Part shown: positions 1-9,002 of the stretch, piece by piece
Layout: each line of letters begins with the position of its first letter
Position numbering within the stretch: the stretch's first letter is position 1
NCBI GenBank assembly: GCA_964251665.1
Contig: CAXUKO010000020.1
Location: 1 to 64,000 of the forward strand
Length of the DNA: 64,000 nt
Reading direction: 5' to 3'
Source of the DNA: JBBQLG01 sp964251665
GTDB taxonomy: Bacteria; Bacteroidota; Bacteroidia; Cytophagales; Spirosomataceae
Position numbers and translations under genes: made by a program
The notes under the pieces: model-generated
What the model saw: only the letters and a program-made list of their open reading frames with translations
Database searches by the model: none
Told to the model about the DNA's origin: nothing

Positions 1-58
1 GTGTCTGTCAACAAAAATGAGTTGTAAATTTGTCAAGCTATTTCAGGGATATACAGTC

Positions 59-104
59 AAGCAGAGCCGTTCTCGTTTTGGATCAAACGAGAACGGCTCT
101 GCTT
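59..104. terminator. Strong hairpin terminator, 20-bp perfect stem
   Basis: Perfect inverted repeat: arms 59-78 and 85-104 around a 6-nt loop. The right arm ends in TTT and the left arm begins with AA, so it may work weakly in both directions. It lies just before the first gene and probably ends a transcript entering from the left of the window. Confidence 0.7.
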
Positions 105-156
105 TGAGGACGAAGATTTCTCATATTTAAAAAATAATCATCAAATAAACAAAAGC

Positions 157-1170
157 ATGAAAAGGGTATTTCTTGGTATGTTGGCTTGTCTATCTCTCTT
201 TACTATCGGCGCTAATGGACAAGTCAAGATATATACTGAAGATATTTCAAATTTTTATATCGCTTTTGATAGTATTCAAACCACTAATGATACAGTGACG
301 CAGAAAAAATATTTAGATATTTACTATTTTGATAAAGCCAGTGACGGATTAAAGAAATTTATCGAAAAAGATATTGATATGAACAATGAAAAACTTAGCT
401 CTACTACTCTATTAAGAAATATAATCAAAAACAAAGATTTGTATATAAAAAAACGCTATTGGATTACTAATACCATTGAGATTCAGAAAAACATTATAGA
501 GGAAAAGCTTGGAAGGTATAAACGGTTTTATCCTGAATTTAGAGACGGCAATATAATCTTCGTAGTAGGAAGGGAGATCATTGGAGGAAATGTGAGCGGG
601 AGTAGTTTACTTATCGGAGCAGAACTGATGGCCAGCGAGAATAAGCAGTGGGCCGTTCCGATCGTTTTACACGAATACACTCACCGACAGCAATGGTTGT
701 TCAGAAACATAGATAGTATCTTCAGCAAACAACCCGTTCAGTTAACCCAAATTTTAGCCCAGTCTATTTGGGAGGGTAATGCTGACTTCATGGCAGAATT
801 GGTTTATGGCAAACCGTTAGAGAAATTTTATCCAAATCACTACAATGAATTTGGTTATAAGCACGAAAAGGAAATTTGGGACAAATTCAAACAAGAAATG
901 TTCTCGAAGCTAACAGATAAAAAGGGCTGGTTTGGGGGAGAGAAGGATTTTAATGGCAAGAAGGTTAAAGATATCGGATATTTCATGGGAAGCCAGATAT
1001 GCAAATCTTATTACAAGAATGCCAAGGATAAGAAGAAGGCTATTTCTGACATGATAAATCTGAAATTAGATTCCGATGAAGCTGCGTTTCAATTCCTAAC
1101 TGATTCTGGTTACGCTTCAAAGGAAGAAATAACTATACTCTCTGAAAAATTTAAAGAATCTAAAAAATAA
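157..1170 (+). CDS. Secreted HExxH putative zinc metallopeptidase (DUF2268-like)
   Basis: 337 aa with a signal peptide (about residues 1-22, ending NGQ). The core holds VLHEYTH with H172, E173 and H176, the zinc-binding HExxH motif. EGNADF with E206 follows 30 residues later and is a plausible third ligand, as in gluzincins. The C-terminal half matches its neighbour on the minus strand (1982-2965) segment by segment, for example IWDKFKQEM against LWQEFKQDM and DIGYFMGSQI against DLGYYEGYEI, so the two are paralogs. The gene is clearly more AT-rich than most of the window, which suggests separate acquisition. Peptidase activity is inferred from the motif; substrate unknown. Confidence 0.7.
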   Translation: MKRVFLGMLACLSLFTIGANGQVKIYTEDISNFYIAFDSIQTTNDTVTQKKYLDIYYFDKASDGLKKFIEKDIDMNNEKLSSTTLLRNIIKNKDLYIKKRYWITNTIEIQKNIIEEKLGRYKRFYPEFRDGNIIFVVGREIIGGNVSGSSLLIGAELMASENKQWAVPIVLHEYTHRQQWLFRNIDSIFSKQPVQLTQILAQSIWEGNADFMAELVYGKPLEKFYPNHYNEFGYKHEKEIWDKFKQEMFSKLTDKKGWFGGEKDFNGKKVKDIGYFMGSQICKSYYKNAKDKKKAISDMINLKLDSDEAAFQFLTDSGYASKEEITILSEKFKESKK

Positions 1171-1422
1171 GCAAGGCTATAATGCACAAAGCTTATCCGT
1201 TGTGTTTATAACTATTCATTGCGCTTTACTTGCTTTCAATTTGTACTATTCAGAGTCTATACCTTCCAAGTTGATAACGCCTTTTCTGATTTTAGTCACT
1301 ATACATAATTCCTAGTTATGCAACTGCTCTGGGAAAAGTATAAGCGGCGGGTTATCTTTACCCATCTCACTTTATTGTTCTTTACATAATATCCCTTACC
1401 CTTTGATGAGCTTAGCAAGCCA

Positions 1423-1869
1423 ATGAATACAAAATTACTAATGATTTTGAGCGCTTTAGTTATGGGTATAACAGGATTACTCTTGTCGTTTTTCCCCCAA
1501 GAACTAGCTTCCCACGAGGACTTGGGGGGAACCCCACCTGTAGTCTTACAAGTCTTAGGAGCGCTTTATTTCAGCTTTGCAATGGTCAACTGGACCGCTA
1601 AAGCAAACTTACTGGGTGGGATTTATAGTCGACCGATTTCAATTGGCAATTTCACGCATTTTCTGATCGGCGGCCTGGCTTTGGATAAAGTAGCGTTTCG
1701 TGATTTATCACAGCCAGTTCTAGTAGGAATAGCAATTATCTACTCCATTTTTGCTGTCTTGTTTGGTTACGTTTTTTTTTACTCATCCTGGTCGTGTCCG
1801 CGACCCTATCAAAACCCGAAGCCAAATTTGACCCATTTAAAGAGTACAATGCCTGGCTATTTCGATTAG
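1423..1869 (+). CDS. Small integral membrane protein, unknown function
   Basis: 148 aa with about four hydrophobic segments (near residues 4-24, 38-58, 70-90 and 98-122). No family was recognised. The last eight codons lie inside the left arm of the transcription terminator at 1843-1886, so the C-terminal residues may be incidental. Nearest genes are the two HExxH proteins, but it shares no obvious function with them. Confidence 0.55.
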   Translation: MNTKLLMILSALVMGITGLLLSFFPQELASHEDLGGTPPVVLQVLGALYFSFAMVNWTAKANLLGGIYSRPISIGNFTHFLIGGLALDKVAFRDLSQPVLVGIAIIYSIFAVLFGYVFFYSSWSCPRPYQNPKPNLTHLKSTMPGYFD

Positions 1870-1890
1870 TAGCCAGGCATTGTACTTTTT
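1843..1890 (+). terminator. Rho-independent terminator
   Basis: Perfect 17-bp inverted repeat (1843-1859 and 1870-1886) with a 10-nt loop, then a run of T. It overlaps the stop codon of the membrane-protein gene. Confidence 0.8.
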
Positions 1891-1929
1891 CTAGAGCAGT
1901 TGAATAACTCACTTTATGTTAGGTGAAAT

Positions 1930-1982
1930 AAATGAGATTTTATAGATATAGCCAAAGGAGCTTTATCTATAAAATCTCATTT
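1930..1982. terminator. Bidirectional terminator between convergent genes
   Basis: Perfect 19-bp arms (1930-1948 and 1964-1982) with a 15-nt loop; A and T runs at the stem base suit termination on both strands. The right arm reaches the stop codon of the minus-strand gene. Confidence 0.7.
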
Positions 1983-2965
1983 TACTTGTTCATAGTCATC
2001 TTCTTCCCGTAGTCACTTTGAGTAAATAGTACGCCATAATCGGACATCGTTAACATGTCTTGAATCGCTTGCTTTTTATCCGCTGCTTGCTCATAGTACG
2101 CCCTTACAATCTCATAGCCTTCGTAGTAGCCTAAGTCCGCAATCCGGTCAGAACGTTTGGGTAATTCTTGTAGCCAGCCTTTTGGATCAGCTTCATTCAT
2201 ATCTTGTTTAAACTCTTGCCAGAGAACTTTCTCTTGTGGTTTAGCCCACCGATAAATGTGGTCGCTCGGATTCTTGCCGGTGGCTAACTCAGTTAAAAAG
2301 TCAGCCATGCCTTCTCGAATGGCCATTTTTAACAACGTCCGTTCCCCACTGGGCCGGGCTTGGATGGTATGAATTAATTCATGAACCACTATATCCGGCA
2401 AATAGCTAGCTGGTTTGTAGGCCAACTGTTGCCAATCAACCAGTTCGTCAGTGGGAACAACGGCTGATTTACTGAGCATGTCGGCACTTAGTAAGAGACC
2501 GTTGTCCGAAACGGTTCCACCCGAATTCCAGCGGCCTACGACTAAGTAGACATCGGGGAAAGTAGCTTGAGGATACAACTCTTTGAGCTTTTGTAATCCT
2601 TTCCGAATAGCTGGCTTTTGCTGGCTAACCTGTTCTAGGGCGGGTACTATGGCCGCATAGAACTTAGGTTTCTCATCCTGATTTTTGACAAAGGCTTCAA
2701 CGGATTGAATTCGGCGTTGATAGTAGTCTTTTAAGCCAATTGAGGCCTGATCAATATACTCATGTTGGTAGATTTGATTTCGTTGAGCTGGCTCTTTTTG
2801 AGCCATTTTATAGGCTTTTAGGTAGTGGTCAATATCACTAGTGACAATCTGAACACTATCTAGATTATTGTGAAAGCCAGTCGGTTTTTGAGCCGTAGCT
2901 AATTGAGCTGTTAAAACAAGTAAGATAAATAAAACTCGCATTGAAAGTTGTTGTATAAGTGGCAT
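1982..2965 (-). CDS. Secreted HExxH putative zinc metallopeptidase (DUF2268-like), paralog
   Basis: 327 aa with an N-terminal signal peptide ending ATAQ. Met9 (MRVLFILL) is an equally good start. VVHELIH carries H195, E196 and H199, and REGMADF supplies E218 as likely third zinc ligand. The downstream region aligns with the plus-strand paralog at 157-1170, but base composition is more typical of the surroundings. Function as a peptidase is inferred from the motif only. Confidence 0.7.
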   Translation of the reverse strand: MPLIQQLSMRVLFILLVLTAQLATAQKPTGFHNNLDSVQIVTSDIDHYLKAYKMAQKEPAQRNQIYQHEYIDQASIGLKDYYQRRIQSVEAFVKNQDEKPKFYAAIVPALEQVSQQKPAIRKGLQKLKELYPQATFPDVYLVVGRWNSGGTVSDNGLLLSADMLSKSAVVPTDELVDWQQLAYKPASYLPDIVVHELIHTIQARPSGERTLLKMAIREGMADFLTELATGKNPSDHIYRWAKPQEKVLWQEFKQDMNEADPKGWLQELPKRSDRIADLGYYEGYEIVRAYYEQAADKKQAIQDMLTMSDYGVLFTQSDYGKKMTMNK

Positions 2966-3024
2966 TATGTTATAAGAAATAAGATAAAAGAGAATACATT
3001 AACTATAAACTTAAAATCTTAAAA

Positions 3025-3477
3025 TTATTTGATATCTTCTTGCAAAGTTAATCCTGAATCCTTTTTTAAAAGATAATGTCGGTAGGTTGGGTTATTAAGA
3101 TAGATGTTAAGCCAGAATTCTTGTTCTGTCACTTCATTTACTGTAATAGGACTAAGGCTGTAATTGACTGGTTGCAAATAATTAGCGACAAGACGATAGT
3201 AATAAGTCTGTCCACGCTTAAAATGAATATATATCGTTTTGTTACTCCTAAGCCTAAGCCCTAAACTATCCGCATCAGTCTCAATTAAGACATAGCCCTC
3301 ACCTCCACGTTTGCCAATTTCAATCGGATTATCTGGATTTAAGGTAGTTCTCAATGAATATCCGTCTCCAGTCGCTTTCAGTTGGTGAACGTAAATTTGA
3401 GTTAAGGCAGAATTTTGTGCATAAATTGGTTGCGCACTCAATAGTATGCCAGCCATGAGTAAGATGATGGATTTCAT
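3025..3477 (-). CDS. Small secreted hypothetical protein
   Basis: 150 aa. Residues 1-21 form a signal peptide (MKSIILLMAGILLSAQPIYA). The rest is rich in beta-prone segments (YVHQLKA, YVLIETDAD, IYIHFKRGQTYYYRL) and resembles a small periplasmic beta-sandwich, but I recognise no family. It follows the 212-aa gene on the same strand with a 48-bp gap, so the two may be co-transcribed. Confidence 0.55.
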   Translation of the reverse strand: MKSIILLMAGILLSAQPIYAQNSALTQIYVHQLKATGDGYSLRTTLNPDNPIEIGKRGGEGYVLIETDADSLGLRLRSNKTIYIHFKRGQTYYYRLVANYLQPVNYSLSPITVNEVTEQEFWLNIYLNNPTYRHYLLKKDSGLTLQEDIK

Positions 3478-3525
3478 AGTAAAAAAACTGTTTTATAAGT
3501 GTTAATATGTTTATCGATCAGTAAT

Positions 3526-4164
3526 TTAGTAATTATCATTATCCTCGTACCCACTTCTAAGATCATCAATCCGTTCAGCCAAAAATCGTTTGAAGTCAGA
3601 ATCCTGCTCTTGCTCTAAAACTTGCTCAAAGAGTGGTTTGTAGGTCAAATCATAATGTCGGATCAAGCCTTGTAAAGCGTATAATCTGATATAGAAAGGA
3701 AGAGTTGAATCCTGAATCGAATCAATAAAAACTTGTTTAGAAACGTCATTTCTTGCCGTTTTCAGAACAATTTTTGAGGCTACTCCTGATTTACTACCTC
3801 GTTCTGGGCTTACGATCCAGTCTAAGAGCACGCCGGTCTGTTGTTGATTTAGCTGAAAGCCCTTGCCCACCCCATTGACCAATCCTTCCAACGTCAGCAA
3901 GTACTCATAAATCCACTCAGGTTCCTGGGGTAAGGTTTCTGTGATTAAGTCGAAAAGCGGTTGAATAAAGGGCTCCTGATTTAATTCTCGGAGCACAGCT
4001 GCAAACCGACTATGATTCTCCACGAGCAGAGGATGTTTAATCAAATAGACCAATCGTCGAATAAGTCTGTGGTCTTGCTTAACCAAGATTTCCCACAGCA
4101 AATCAACTCGTTGAGTAACTGAGTGCAGCTCATTGAAGTGATTATAAAAGTCATCAGTGGTCAT
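3526..4164 (-). CDS. Cytoplasmic helical hypothetical protein (HEAT-like)
   Basis: 212 aa, no signal peptide or membrane segment. It is built of short amphipathic helices, for example LIRRLVYLIKHPLLV and LPFYIRLYALQGLIRHY, suggesting an alpha-solenoid of HEAT type. No catalytic motif is visible. It is probably the first gene of a pair with the secreted protein at 3025-3477. Confidence 0.5.
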   Translation of the reverse strand: MTTDDFYNHFNELHSVTQRVDLLWEILVKQDHRLIRRLVYLIKHPLLVENHSRFAAVLRELNQEPFIQPLFDLITETLPQEPEWIYEYLLTLEGLVNGVGKGFQLNQQQTGVLLDWIVSPERGSKSGVASKIVLKTARNDVSKQVFIDSIQDSTLPFYIRLYALQGLIRHYDLTYKPLFEQVLEQEQDSDFKRFLAERIDDLRSGYEDNDNY

Positions 4165-4554
4165 ATTTTTACTAAGCTAGCGATAACACAGTTGTTGTAT
4201 AGTCAGACCTTATGGACTGTGAACTAACCCGGATCTAAGGACAATCGCAAAATCGACTGCTTCCCTAAGCGTATTGATCCGCGACCGAGTTTTAAATATA
4301 GCCATTTGCCAAGATACCTCCATTGTGGAGCGGTTTAGGTAGGCTTTGACAAACCAGTGAGGGTCGTTACTGAAAGGTCAAAACGTGATTTCACATTTTC
4401 TAAACGGGCGCGTTTGTTGACTGCAAAATCACCCCGTTTTCTGTATTTTGGGAAGTGGCCCAGCCATACTGACCAGCCGGCGGTGGCCGTCCGATCGTAC
4501 GAATATTGATGGTCCGCCAGCGGCCACCCCAAGCTAGAGCAGAAGTCAGAAAAT
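4165..4554. other. Intergenic tract with one repeat copy
   Basis: 390 bp with no convincing gene; short ORFs overlap on the minus strand without recognisable content. The tract holds the motif GAATATTGATGGTCCGCC at 4501-4518, found again beside the assembly gap. Confidence 0.5.
4501..4518 (+). repeat. 18-bp direct repeat, copy 1
   Basis: GAATATTGATGGTCCGCC. A copy with one mismatch lies at 7739-7756 in the same orientation. The two copies bracket the PadR-permease pair. Confidence 0.6.
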
Positions 4555-7149
4555 TTACTCGCTTCGTAATGATTTCACTGGATTCATCAGCCCCGCCTTG
4601 ATGCTCTGAAAGGTGACGGTTAGTAGGGCAATGAGTATCGCCAATACAGCCGCTAAGGCAAACATCCACCACTCGATCGTGATCTTGTACGCGAAATCCT
4701 GCAACCAGCGGTTCATGACGTACCACGCAAGGGGTGATGCCACCACAATAGCAATCAATACCAATTTTAGAAACTCCCTGGAGAGCAGCGTTACTACGTT
4801 GGTTACACTGGCACCCAGTACTTTACGCACGCCAATTTCTTTGGTGCGCTGCTCGGCGGTGAAGGTGGCGAGGCCAAACAGACCCAGACAAGAAATCAGG
4901 ATGGCCAGGCCACCAAATAAGTTGATGAGGGTGTTGACGAGTGTTTCACTCCGATAGAGCTTCTCGTAGGCTTCATCCAGAAAGTGGTAGGTAAACGGAT
5001 AAGTCGGGTTAAGCTGACGGGCGGTTTGTTCAATAATCCGAAGGGCTTGAGCTGTTTCGCCGGGACTTACCTTTATCAAAAAATCATTGGTCCATTTAGG
5101 GTAGTAAGTCAGCAGCAGCGGACGAATTGGTTCATGAAAGGAACTCATATGAAAATCCTTCACTACGCCAATGATATGGCCTCTGTTGATCGCTGTGCCG
5201 ACTGGCTTTTTTAAGTTCATCATTCGCACCGTCGACTCGTTGACGATGCAGTTCATGGTATCAGCCGGTCCAAAGTCATGTCCGTCGACAAAACGAATGG
5301 CGAGCGTTTTGGCGAAGTCGAGCCCCACTTTCATCGTAACAACGGAACCGTCCTCATGAGGATCTTTACCCGCCCAGTTCAAGCTGGTTGTGCTGCCAAT
5401 ACGAATGGGAAGTTCACCCGTTGTGGTCACAGACCGAATGGCGTTGGACCGGTACAACTCCTGTCGGAATAAGTCCATTTTAGTTCGCAACTCCCCCTCT
5501 GCTGGTAGGTAGATAATGTTCTGACGGTCGAGACCCAGTTGTTTGGTTCGAATATAATTCATCTGTCGGCCAATGATGAGCATGCCGATAATGAGGAACA
5601 GCGACAAGGAGAATTGAAAAATGACCAGTGACTTACGGAAGGTAGCTCCCGACACCGATTGGGCTAAAGTTCCTTTCAGCACCCGAACTGGCTGCATGGC
5701 TGACAAAACAAGAGCGGGATAAAACCCGGCTATCAGGCTTGTAATGCCCACAAGTAGGAACATATACAGCCAAATGGCCGGAGCAAAGAAGTCAATAGTC
5801 AGCTGTTTATCAACAAGCTGATTCACGAAGGGCAACAGACTCACCGTAAGCACGATGGCTACAATGGCCGAGACTACACTTAGGAGCGTTGATTCGCCCA
5901 GAAATTGACTTACCAGCGACCACCGACCTGCCCCAACCACCTTACGAACGCCTACTTCTTTGGCTCTTTTAGTCGAACGCGCCGTGGCCAGATTCATAAA
6001 GTTGACACAGGCTATAAATAGGATCAGCAGGGCTACCAGGGTAAACGTCTGTACGTAGCTGATGCGCCCACCGACTGGTTTGCCATTTACATAATTCCCG
6101 TATAGATAGGTATCTCCGATTGGTTGTAAAAGGGGAATCTCCTTCGAATCGGGCACGTAACGTTTCATCAGCCCCTTCATGCTGGCTTCAGCTTGTGCCT
6201 GCGTGCTGTTGGGTTTTAGTTTTATATAGGTAAGGAAAGAGCGGCTACCCCAGCCTTTCATCCAGTCTTCTTCCGAAACGCTGAAGTTGACAATCCAGTC
6301 AAATTGAACGGAGGAGTTTGGCGGAACATTTTCGATCACCGCCCCAACCCGATAATACTTGTCGCTGTTGAGCTGGAGGGTTCGTCCAACCGCATCAACC
6401 CGCCCAAAAAGGGCCTGAGCTGCCTTGCGGGTAAGGATTATTGCGTTTGGAGACTTGACCGCAAGGCCGGGATCGCCCTGTAAAACGGGGTATTGAAAAA
6501 TGTCAAAAAAGTCTTCCGTCGCATAAATGCCTGTCTTCTTACTGATTTGCTGACCGGCTTTGAGCAGAAAATCGTTACTCCAAACGGTAAACTTAGTGGC
6601 CTTATCGATGGCCGCCACCTCTTTTTTCAAGGTGGCGGCTAAAGGACCTGGTACGATCTCACCGGTAGCGGCTCCATCGGTCAACCGGACGAAGTAAATG
6701 CGCTCGCCTTCTTTATAGCCTTTATTAAAGCTGAATTCGTCAATCACCCATAAACCAATAAGCAGGCCACAGGTCATGCCAATTGAGAGTCCAACAAGGT
6801 TGATAAATGAATAGGCCTTGTTCCTGGTCAGGTTTCTAAAAGCGATTTTAAGATAATTACGGAACATGTCAGGACTTAGGAAAAAAGGGGATGGATACGC
6901 TGAAAAGCAGGTATTACTCTGGTGGATAGGAGCAGTTACTTCCCGACGCCACAGTCTTGGATGAAGGAACAGGAAGACATCAAGCATGTACAACCAGCTG
7001 GCTTTTGAAGAGCCGTACCGTAGGACGCGCTTCTGGAAAAGTTCATCCAGATCACCTTGTATTTCTTCTCTTAGATGGGGAGCAGTGATTCGCATCAATA
7101 AATTGGTTACCCACCGGGGCGGCCGAGGCGGTGTCCGCTTCTTATTCAT
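4555..7149 (-). CDS. MacB/FtsX-type ABC transporter permease with prefix domain
   Basis: 864 aa. Residues 1-90 are a cytoplasmic permease-prefix domain (PPRWVTNLLMRITAPHLREE). A TM helix follows near 105-130 (SFINLVGLSIGMTCGLLIGL), then a MacB-type periplasmic domain, a first FtsX block (VALLILFIACVNFMNLATA, EVGVRKVVGA), a second TM plus periplasmic domain, and a second FtsX block (LFGGLAILISCLGLFGLA, EIGVRKVLGA). It overlaps the PadR gene by 4 bp, so the two are translationally coupled. No ATPase gene is adjacent. The family moves lipids, peptides or antibiotics, or works in mechanotransmission; the substrate here cannot be read. Confidence 0.85.
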   Translation of the reverse strand: MNKKRTPPRPPRWVTNLLMRITAPHLREEIQGDLDELFQKRVLRYGSSKASWLYMLDVFLFLHPRLWRREVTAPIHQSNTCFSAYPSPFFLSPDMFRNYLKIAFRNLTRNKAYSFINLVGLSIGMTCGLLIGLWVIDEFSFNKGYKEGERIYFVRLTDGAATGEIVPGPLAATLKKEVAAIDKATKFTVWSNDFLLKAGQQISKKTGIYATEDFFDIFQYPVLQGDPGLAVKSPNAIILTRKAAQALFGRVDAVGRTLQLNSDKYYRVGAVIENVPPNSSVQFDWIVNFSVSEEDWMKGWGSRSFLTYIKLKPNSTQAQAEASMKGLMKRYVPDSKEIPLLQPIGDTYLYGNYVNGKPVGGRISYVQTFTLVALLILFIACVNFMNLATARSTKRAKEVGVRKVVGAGRWSLVSQFLGESTLLSVVSAIVAIVLTVSLLPFVNQLVDKQLTIDFFAPAIWLYMFLLVGITSLIAGFYPALVLSAMQPVRVLKGTLAQSVSGATFRKSLVIFQFSLSLFLIIGMLIIGRQMNYIRTKQLGLDRQNIIYLPAEGELRTKMDLFRQELYRSNAIRSVTTTGELPIRIGSTTSLNWAGKDPHEDGSVVTMKVGLDFAKTLAIRFVDGHDFGPADTMNCIVNESTVRMMNLKKPVGTAINRGHIIGVVKDFHMSSFHEPIRPLLLTYYPKWTNDFLIKVSPGETAQALRIIEQTARQLNPTYPFTYHFLDEAYEKLYRSETLVNTLINLFGGLAILISCLGLFGLATFTAEQRTKEIGVRKVLGASVTNVVTLLSREFLKLVLIAIVVASPLAWYVMNRWLQDFAYKITIEWWMFALAAVLAILIALLTVTFQSIKAGLMNPVKSLRSE

Positions 7150-7484
7150 AGAGCACTTCCCCCAAAAGCGGCTTCAGGAATACTAGCCCACAGTTCGTTA
7201 CGGATTTTGCGTGCTTGCTGCAAGGCCTGTTCGCCTAAGGCCGTTACGATAAACAGGCGTTTGCGTCGACCACCTCGCTCGGCAGTGGCTTGGCCAAATT
7301 GGGACTTAACCAGTCCCTTTTCTTCCAGCCGTTGCATCGACCGGTGAACGGCTCCCAAACTCATGGACCGCTCCAACCGCTGGCTAAGCTCCTCGACAAC
7401 GGCTACGCTGTAGGCATCATCGTATAGCAAGGCGATAGTTAGTAACACTAATTCCTCAAATTCACCTAATTGAGTACCTTTCAT
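7146..7484 (-). CDS. PadR-family transcriptional regulator
   Basis: 112 aa winged-helix protein: GEFEELVLLTIALL, AYSVAVVEELSQRLERSMSL, then the wing GAVHRSMQRLEEKGLV. It is the first gene of the pair with the permease (4-bp overlap). PadR proteins usually repress their own operon and the linked transporter, and are released by small hydrophobic or antibiotic ligands; the ligand here is unknown. Confidence 0.85.
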   Translation of the reverse strand: MKGTQLGEFEELVLLTIALLYDDAYSVAVVEELSQRLERSMSLGAVHRSMQRLEEKGLVKSQFGQATAERGGRRKRLFIVTALGEQALQQARKIRNELWASIPEAAFGGSAL

Positions 7485-7738
7485 GGATACATGTTAAGTT
7501 GACTAGTCTGCCGCAATTGCACACACACGGATATACTACTCATATGTATAGCAAATGAGATGCCAGTCTGATAAAATGCCCTTTCCGGTGAATGGTATGG
7601 GTTTATGAGAAACAAGTTACGAGTAGACCGTCCATAAACGGACAATTCCTGTACGATTCAGGACAGCCTTGAGGGGAGATAGGTAAGCCGAAAAGGTGTG
7701 GATCAGTCGAGTATCCAGTAATCGGGAACATTTCATCC

Positions 7739-7756
7739 GAATGTTGATGGTCCGCC
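7739..7756 (+). repeat. 18-bp direct repeat, copy 2
   Basis: GAATGTTGATGGTCCGCC, one mismatch from 4501-4518. Its TGGTCCGCC end matches the 16-bp tandem unit, so the array may begin here inside the gap. Confidence 0.6.
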
Positions 7757-7856
7757 NNNNNNNNNNNNNNNNNNNNNNNNNNNNNNNNNNNNNNNNNNNN
7801 NNNNNNNNNNNNNNNNNNNNNNNNNNNNNNNNNNNNNNNNNNNNNNNNNNNNNNNN
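7757..7856. other. Assembly gap (100 N)
   Basis: Exactly 100 undetermined bases, the usual size of a placeholder of unknown length. The gap sits inside a tandem repeat, which explains assembly failure; the true length is unknown. Confidence 0.95.
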
Positions 7857-7927
7857 ACTGCGGTGGTCCGCCACTGCGGTGGTCCGCCACTGCGGTGGTC
7901 CGCCACTGCGGTGGTCCGCCACTGCGG
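7857..7927 (+). repeat. 16-bp tandem repeat, at least 4.4 units
   Basis: Unit ACTGCGGTGGTCCGCC repeated without spacers at 7857, 7873, 7889 and 7905, with a partial unit 7921-7927 ending right beside the stop codon of the serine recombinase. The unit contains the small dyad CCAC...GTGG. More copies probably lie in the N gap. Confidence 0.9.
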
Positions 7928-8626
7928 CTACCCCCCGGGAGTGGCACGGTTGGCCAGCCGCATGACCTGGGTGGGTTGAAACTGGCCACCCCGGGCCGTT
8001 CGAAAACCCGCCCGGTTGAGTTCCCCGGCAATAGCCGTGTAGGTGCGGCCCGCCTGCCGCATCAAATTGATCATCGAGGAGGCCCGCCGATTGTTCTCAT
8101 TGGCCGCCGCCCGGCGAACATTGCCCGCTACTCCTTTGACCTGGGCCGCTGCGGTCAGGTTTTCGGGTTTGCCGAGTCTGGCTCCCTGCGCGCGTTTAGC
8201 CGTCAGGGCGGCCTTCGTACGCTGACTGATGAGCTCCCGCTCGTGCTGAGCCAGGGTGGCGAAGATCCCCACCGTTAAGGTGTTCGCATCGGGCAGATCC
8301 ACGCATTGGAAGTTAACCCCCGAATCCCGTAAGGCGAAGATGAAGGAGGCATTGCGGCTGAGTCGATCGAGTTTGGCAATGACCAGCACGGCATTCTGCT
8401 GCTTGGCCCGGGCAATGGCCAGGGCCAGTTGGTGGCGCTGGTCCTTTTTGCCCGACTCAACTTCGGTAAACTCGGCCACAAGGGTGCCCTTGACAAAGCC
8501 GGCGACGGCCGCCCGCTGGGCCTCCAGCCCCAGGCCCGATTCGCCCTGCTTTTTAGTCGATACGCGGTAGTAGGCCACGTAGGTAGCGGGGCCTGCGGTT
8601 GAGGGCATAGGAGATTGGCTGGTCAT
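7928..8626 (-). CDS. Serine recombinase (resolvase/invertase family)
   Basis: 232 aa from Met18 of the open frame, whose first ATG is at 8677. The Met18 start is preferred because it lies just past the stop of the upstream gene instead of overlapping it. The N-terminal catalytic domain shows YVAYYRVSTKKQGESGLG with the nucleophilic Ser (residue 23 from this start), AKLDRLSR, and HERELISQRTKAAL. A basic helical C-terminus (RTYTAIAGELNRAGFRTARG) is the DNA-binding HTH. Such enzymes act as resolvases or invertases of plasmids and transposons. The 16-bp tandem array abuts its 3' end and might be related to its site. Confidence 0.85.
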   Translation of the reverse strand: MTSQSPMPSTAGPATYVAYYRVSTKKQGESGLGLEAQRAAVAGFVKGTLVAEFTEVESGKKDQRHQLALAIARAKQQNAVLVIAKLDRLSRNASFIFALRDSGVNFQCVDLPDANTLTVGIFATLAQHERELISQRTKAALTAKRAQGARLGKPENLTAAAQVKGVAGNVRRAAANENNRRASSMINLMRQAGRTYTAIAGELNRAGFRTARGGQFQPTQVMRLANRATPGG

Positions 8627-8630
8627 GGGT

Positions 8631-9002
8631 CTACCGGGTTGGGGTGGTAAAGTAGTCAAAGCGCCGGATGCGTTCATTGTAGGTGTCCAGGAGTTGGTCG
8701 CTCAGGTGGTCGCGGTAGCGCAGGCAGCTCAAGGCGGCCTCGGTGCGGTTACCCAGGGCGACTACATGGGCCTCGAAGCGCAGCTCGGCGGCGACCCAGT
8801 CCCAGGCCTCTTCTTTGGTCAGGGATTGAGCGACCAACTCCTCGAAGAGGGTCACGGTTAGGACAGGGTCATGGGTGAGGTCCTGCAGCCGGAACAAGGC
8901 AGCGATGCAGGCCTGTAGCTGGGACTGGGTGCAGGCCATGCCGTTGTCTGCATGTTCTTCTACCGCCCGTTCAACGATGTCACTAATCTGGTCAAAAGAC
9001 AT
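8631..9002 (-). CDS. Hypothetical protein upstream of serine recombinase
   Basis: 123 aa from MSFDQISDIV; the frame is open to an ATG at 9101, but the extra 33 residues look unstructured, so the inner Met is preferred. Mostly helical and acidic (VERAVEEHADNG, LTKEEAWDWVAAELRFEAH, LSDQLLDTYNERIRRF). No family recognised. It ends 4 bp before the recombinase start, so both are likely expressed together; a recombination accessory role is a guess from position. Confidence 0.5.
   Translation of the reverse strand: MSFDQISDIVERAVEEHADNGMACTQSQLQACIAALFRLQDLTHDPVLTVTLFEELVAQSLTKEEAWDWVAAELRFEAHVVALGNRTEAALSCLRYRDHLSDQLLDTYNERIRRFDYFTTPTR

Larger units (their letters stand above)
7485..7927. other. 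Intergenic tract with assembly gap
   Basis: Upstream region of the PadR gene followed by a repeat copy, 100 undetermined bases and a 16-bp tandem repeat. Apparent ORFs through the N run are artefacts. Confidence 0.7.

Noticed and set aside
7857..7927. Possible CRISPR array
   Set aside because: Units are head-to-tail 16-mers without spacers, and no cas1, cas2 or effector genes are present.
7603..8031. ORFs reading through the N run
   Set aside because: They contain 34 undetermined residues and exist only because N is not read as stop.
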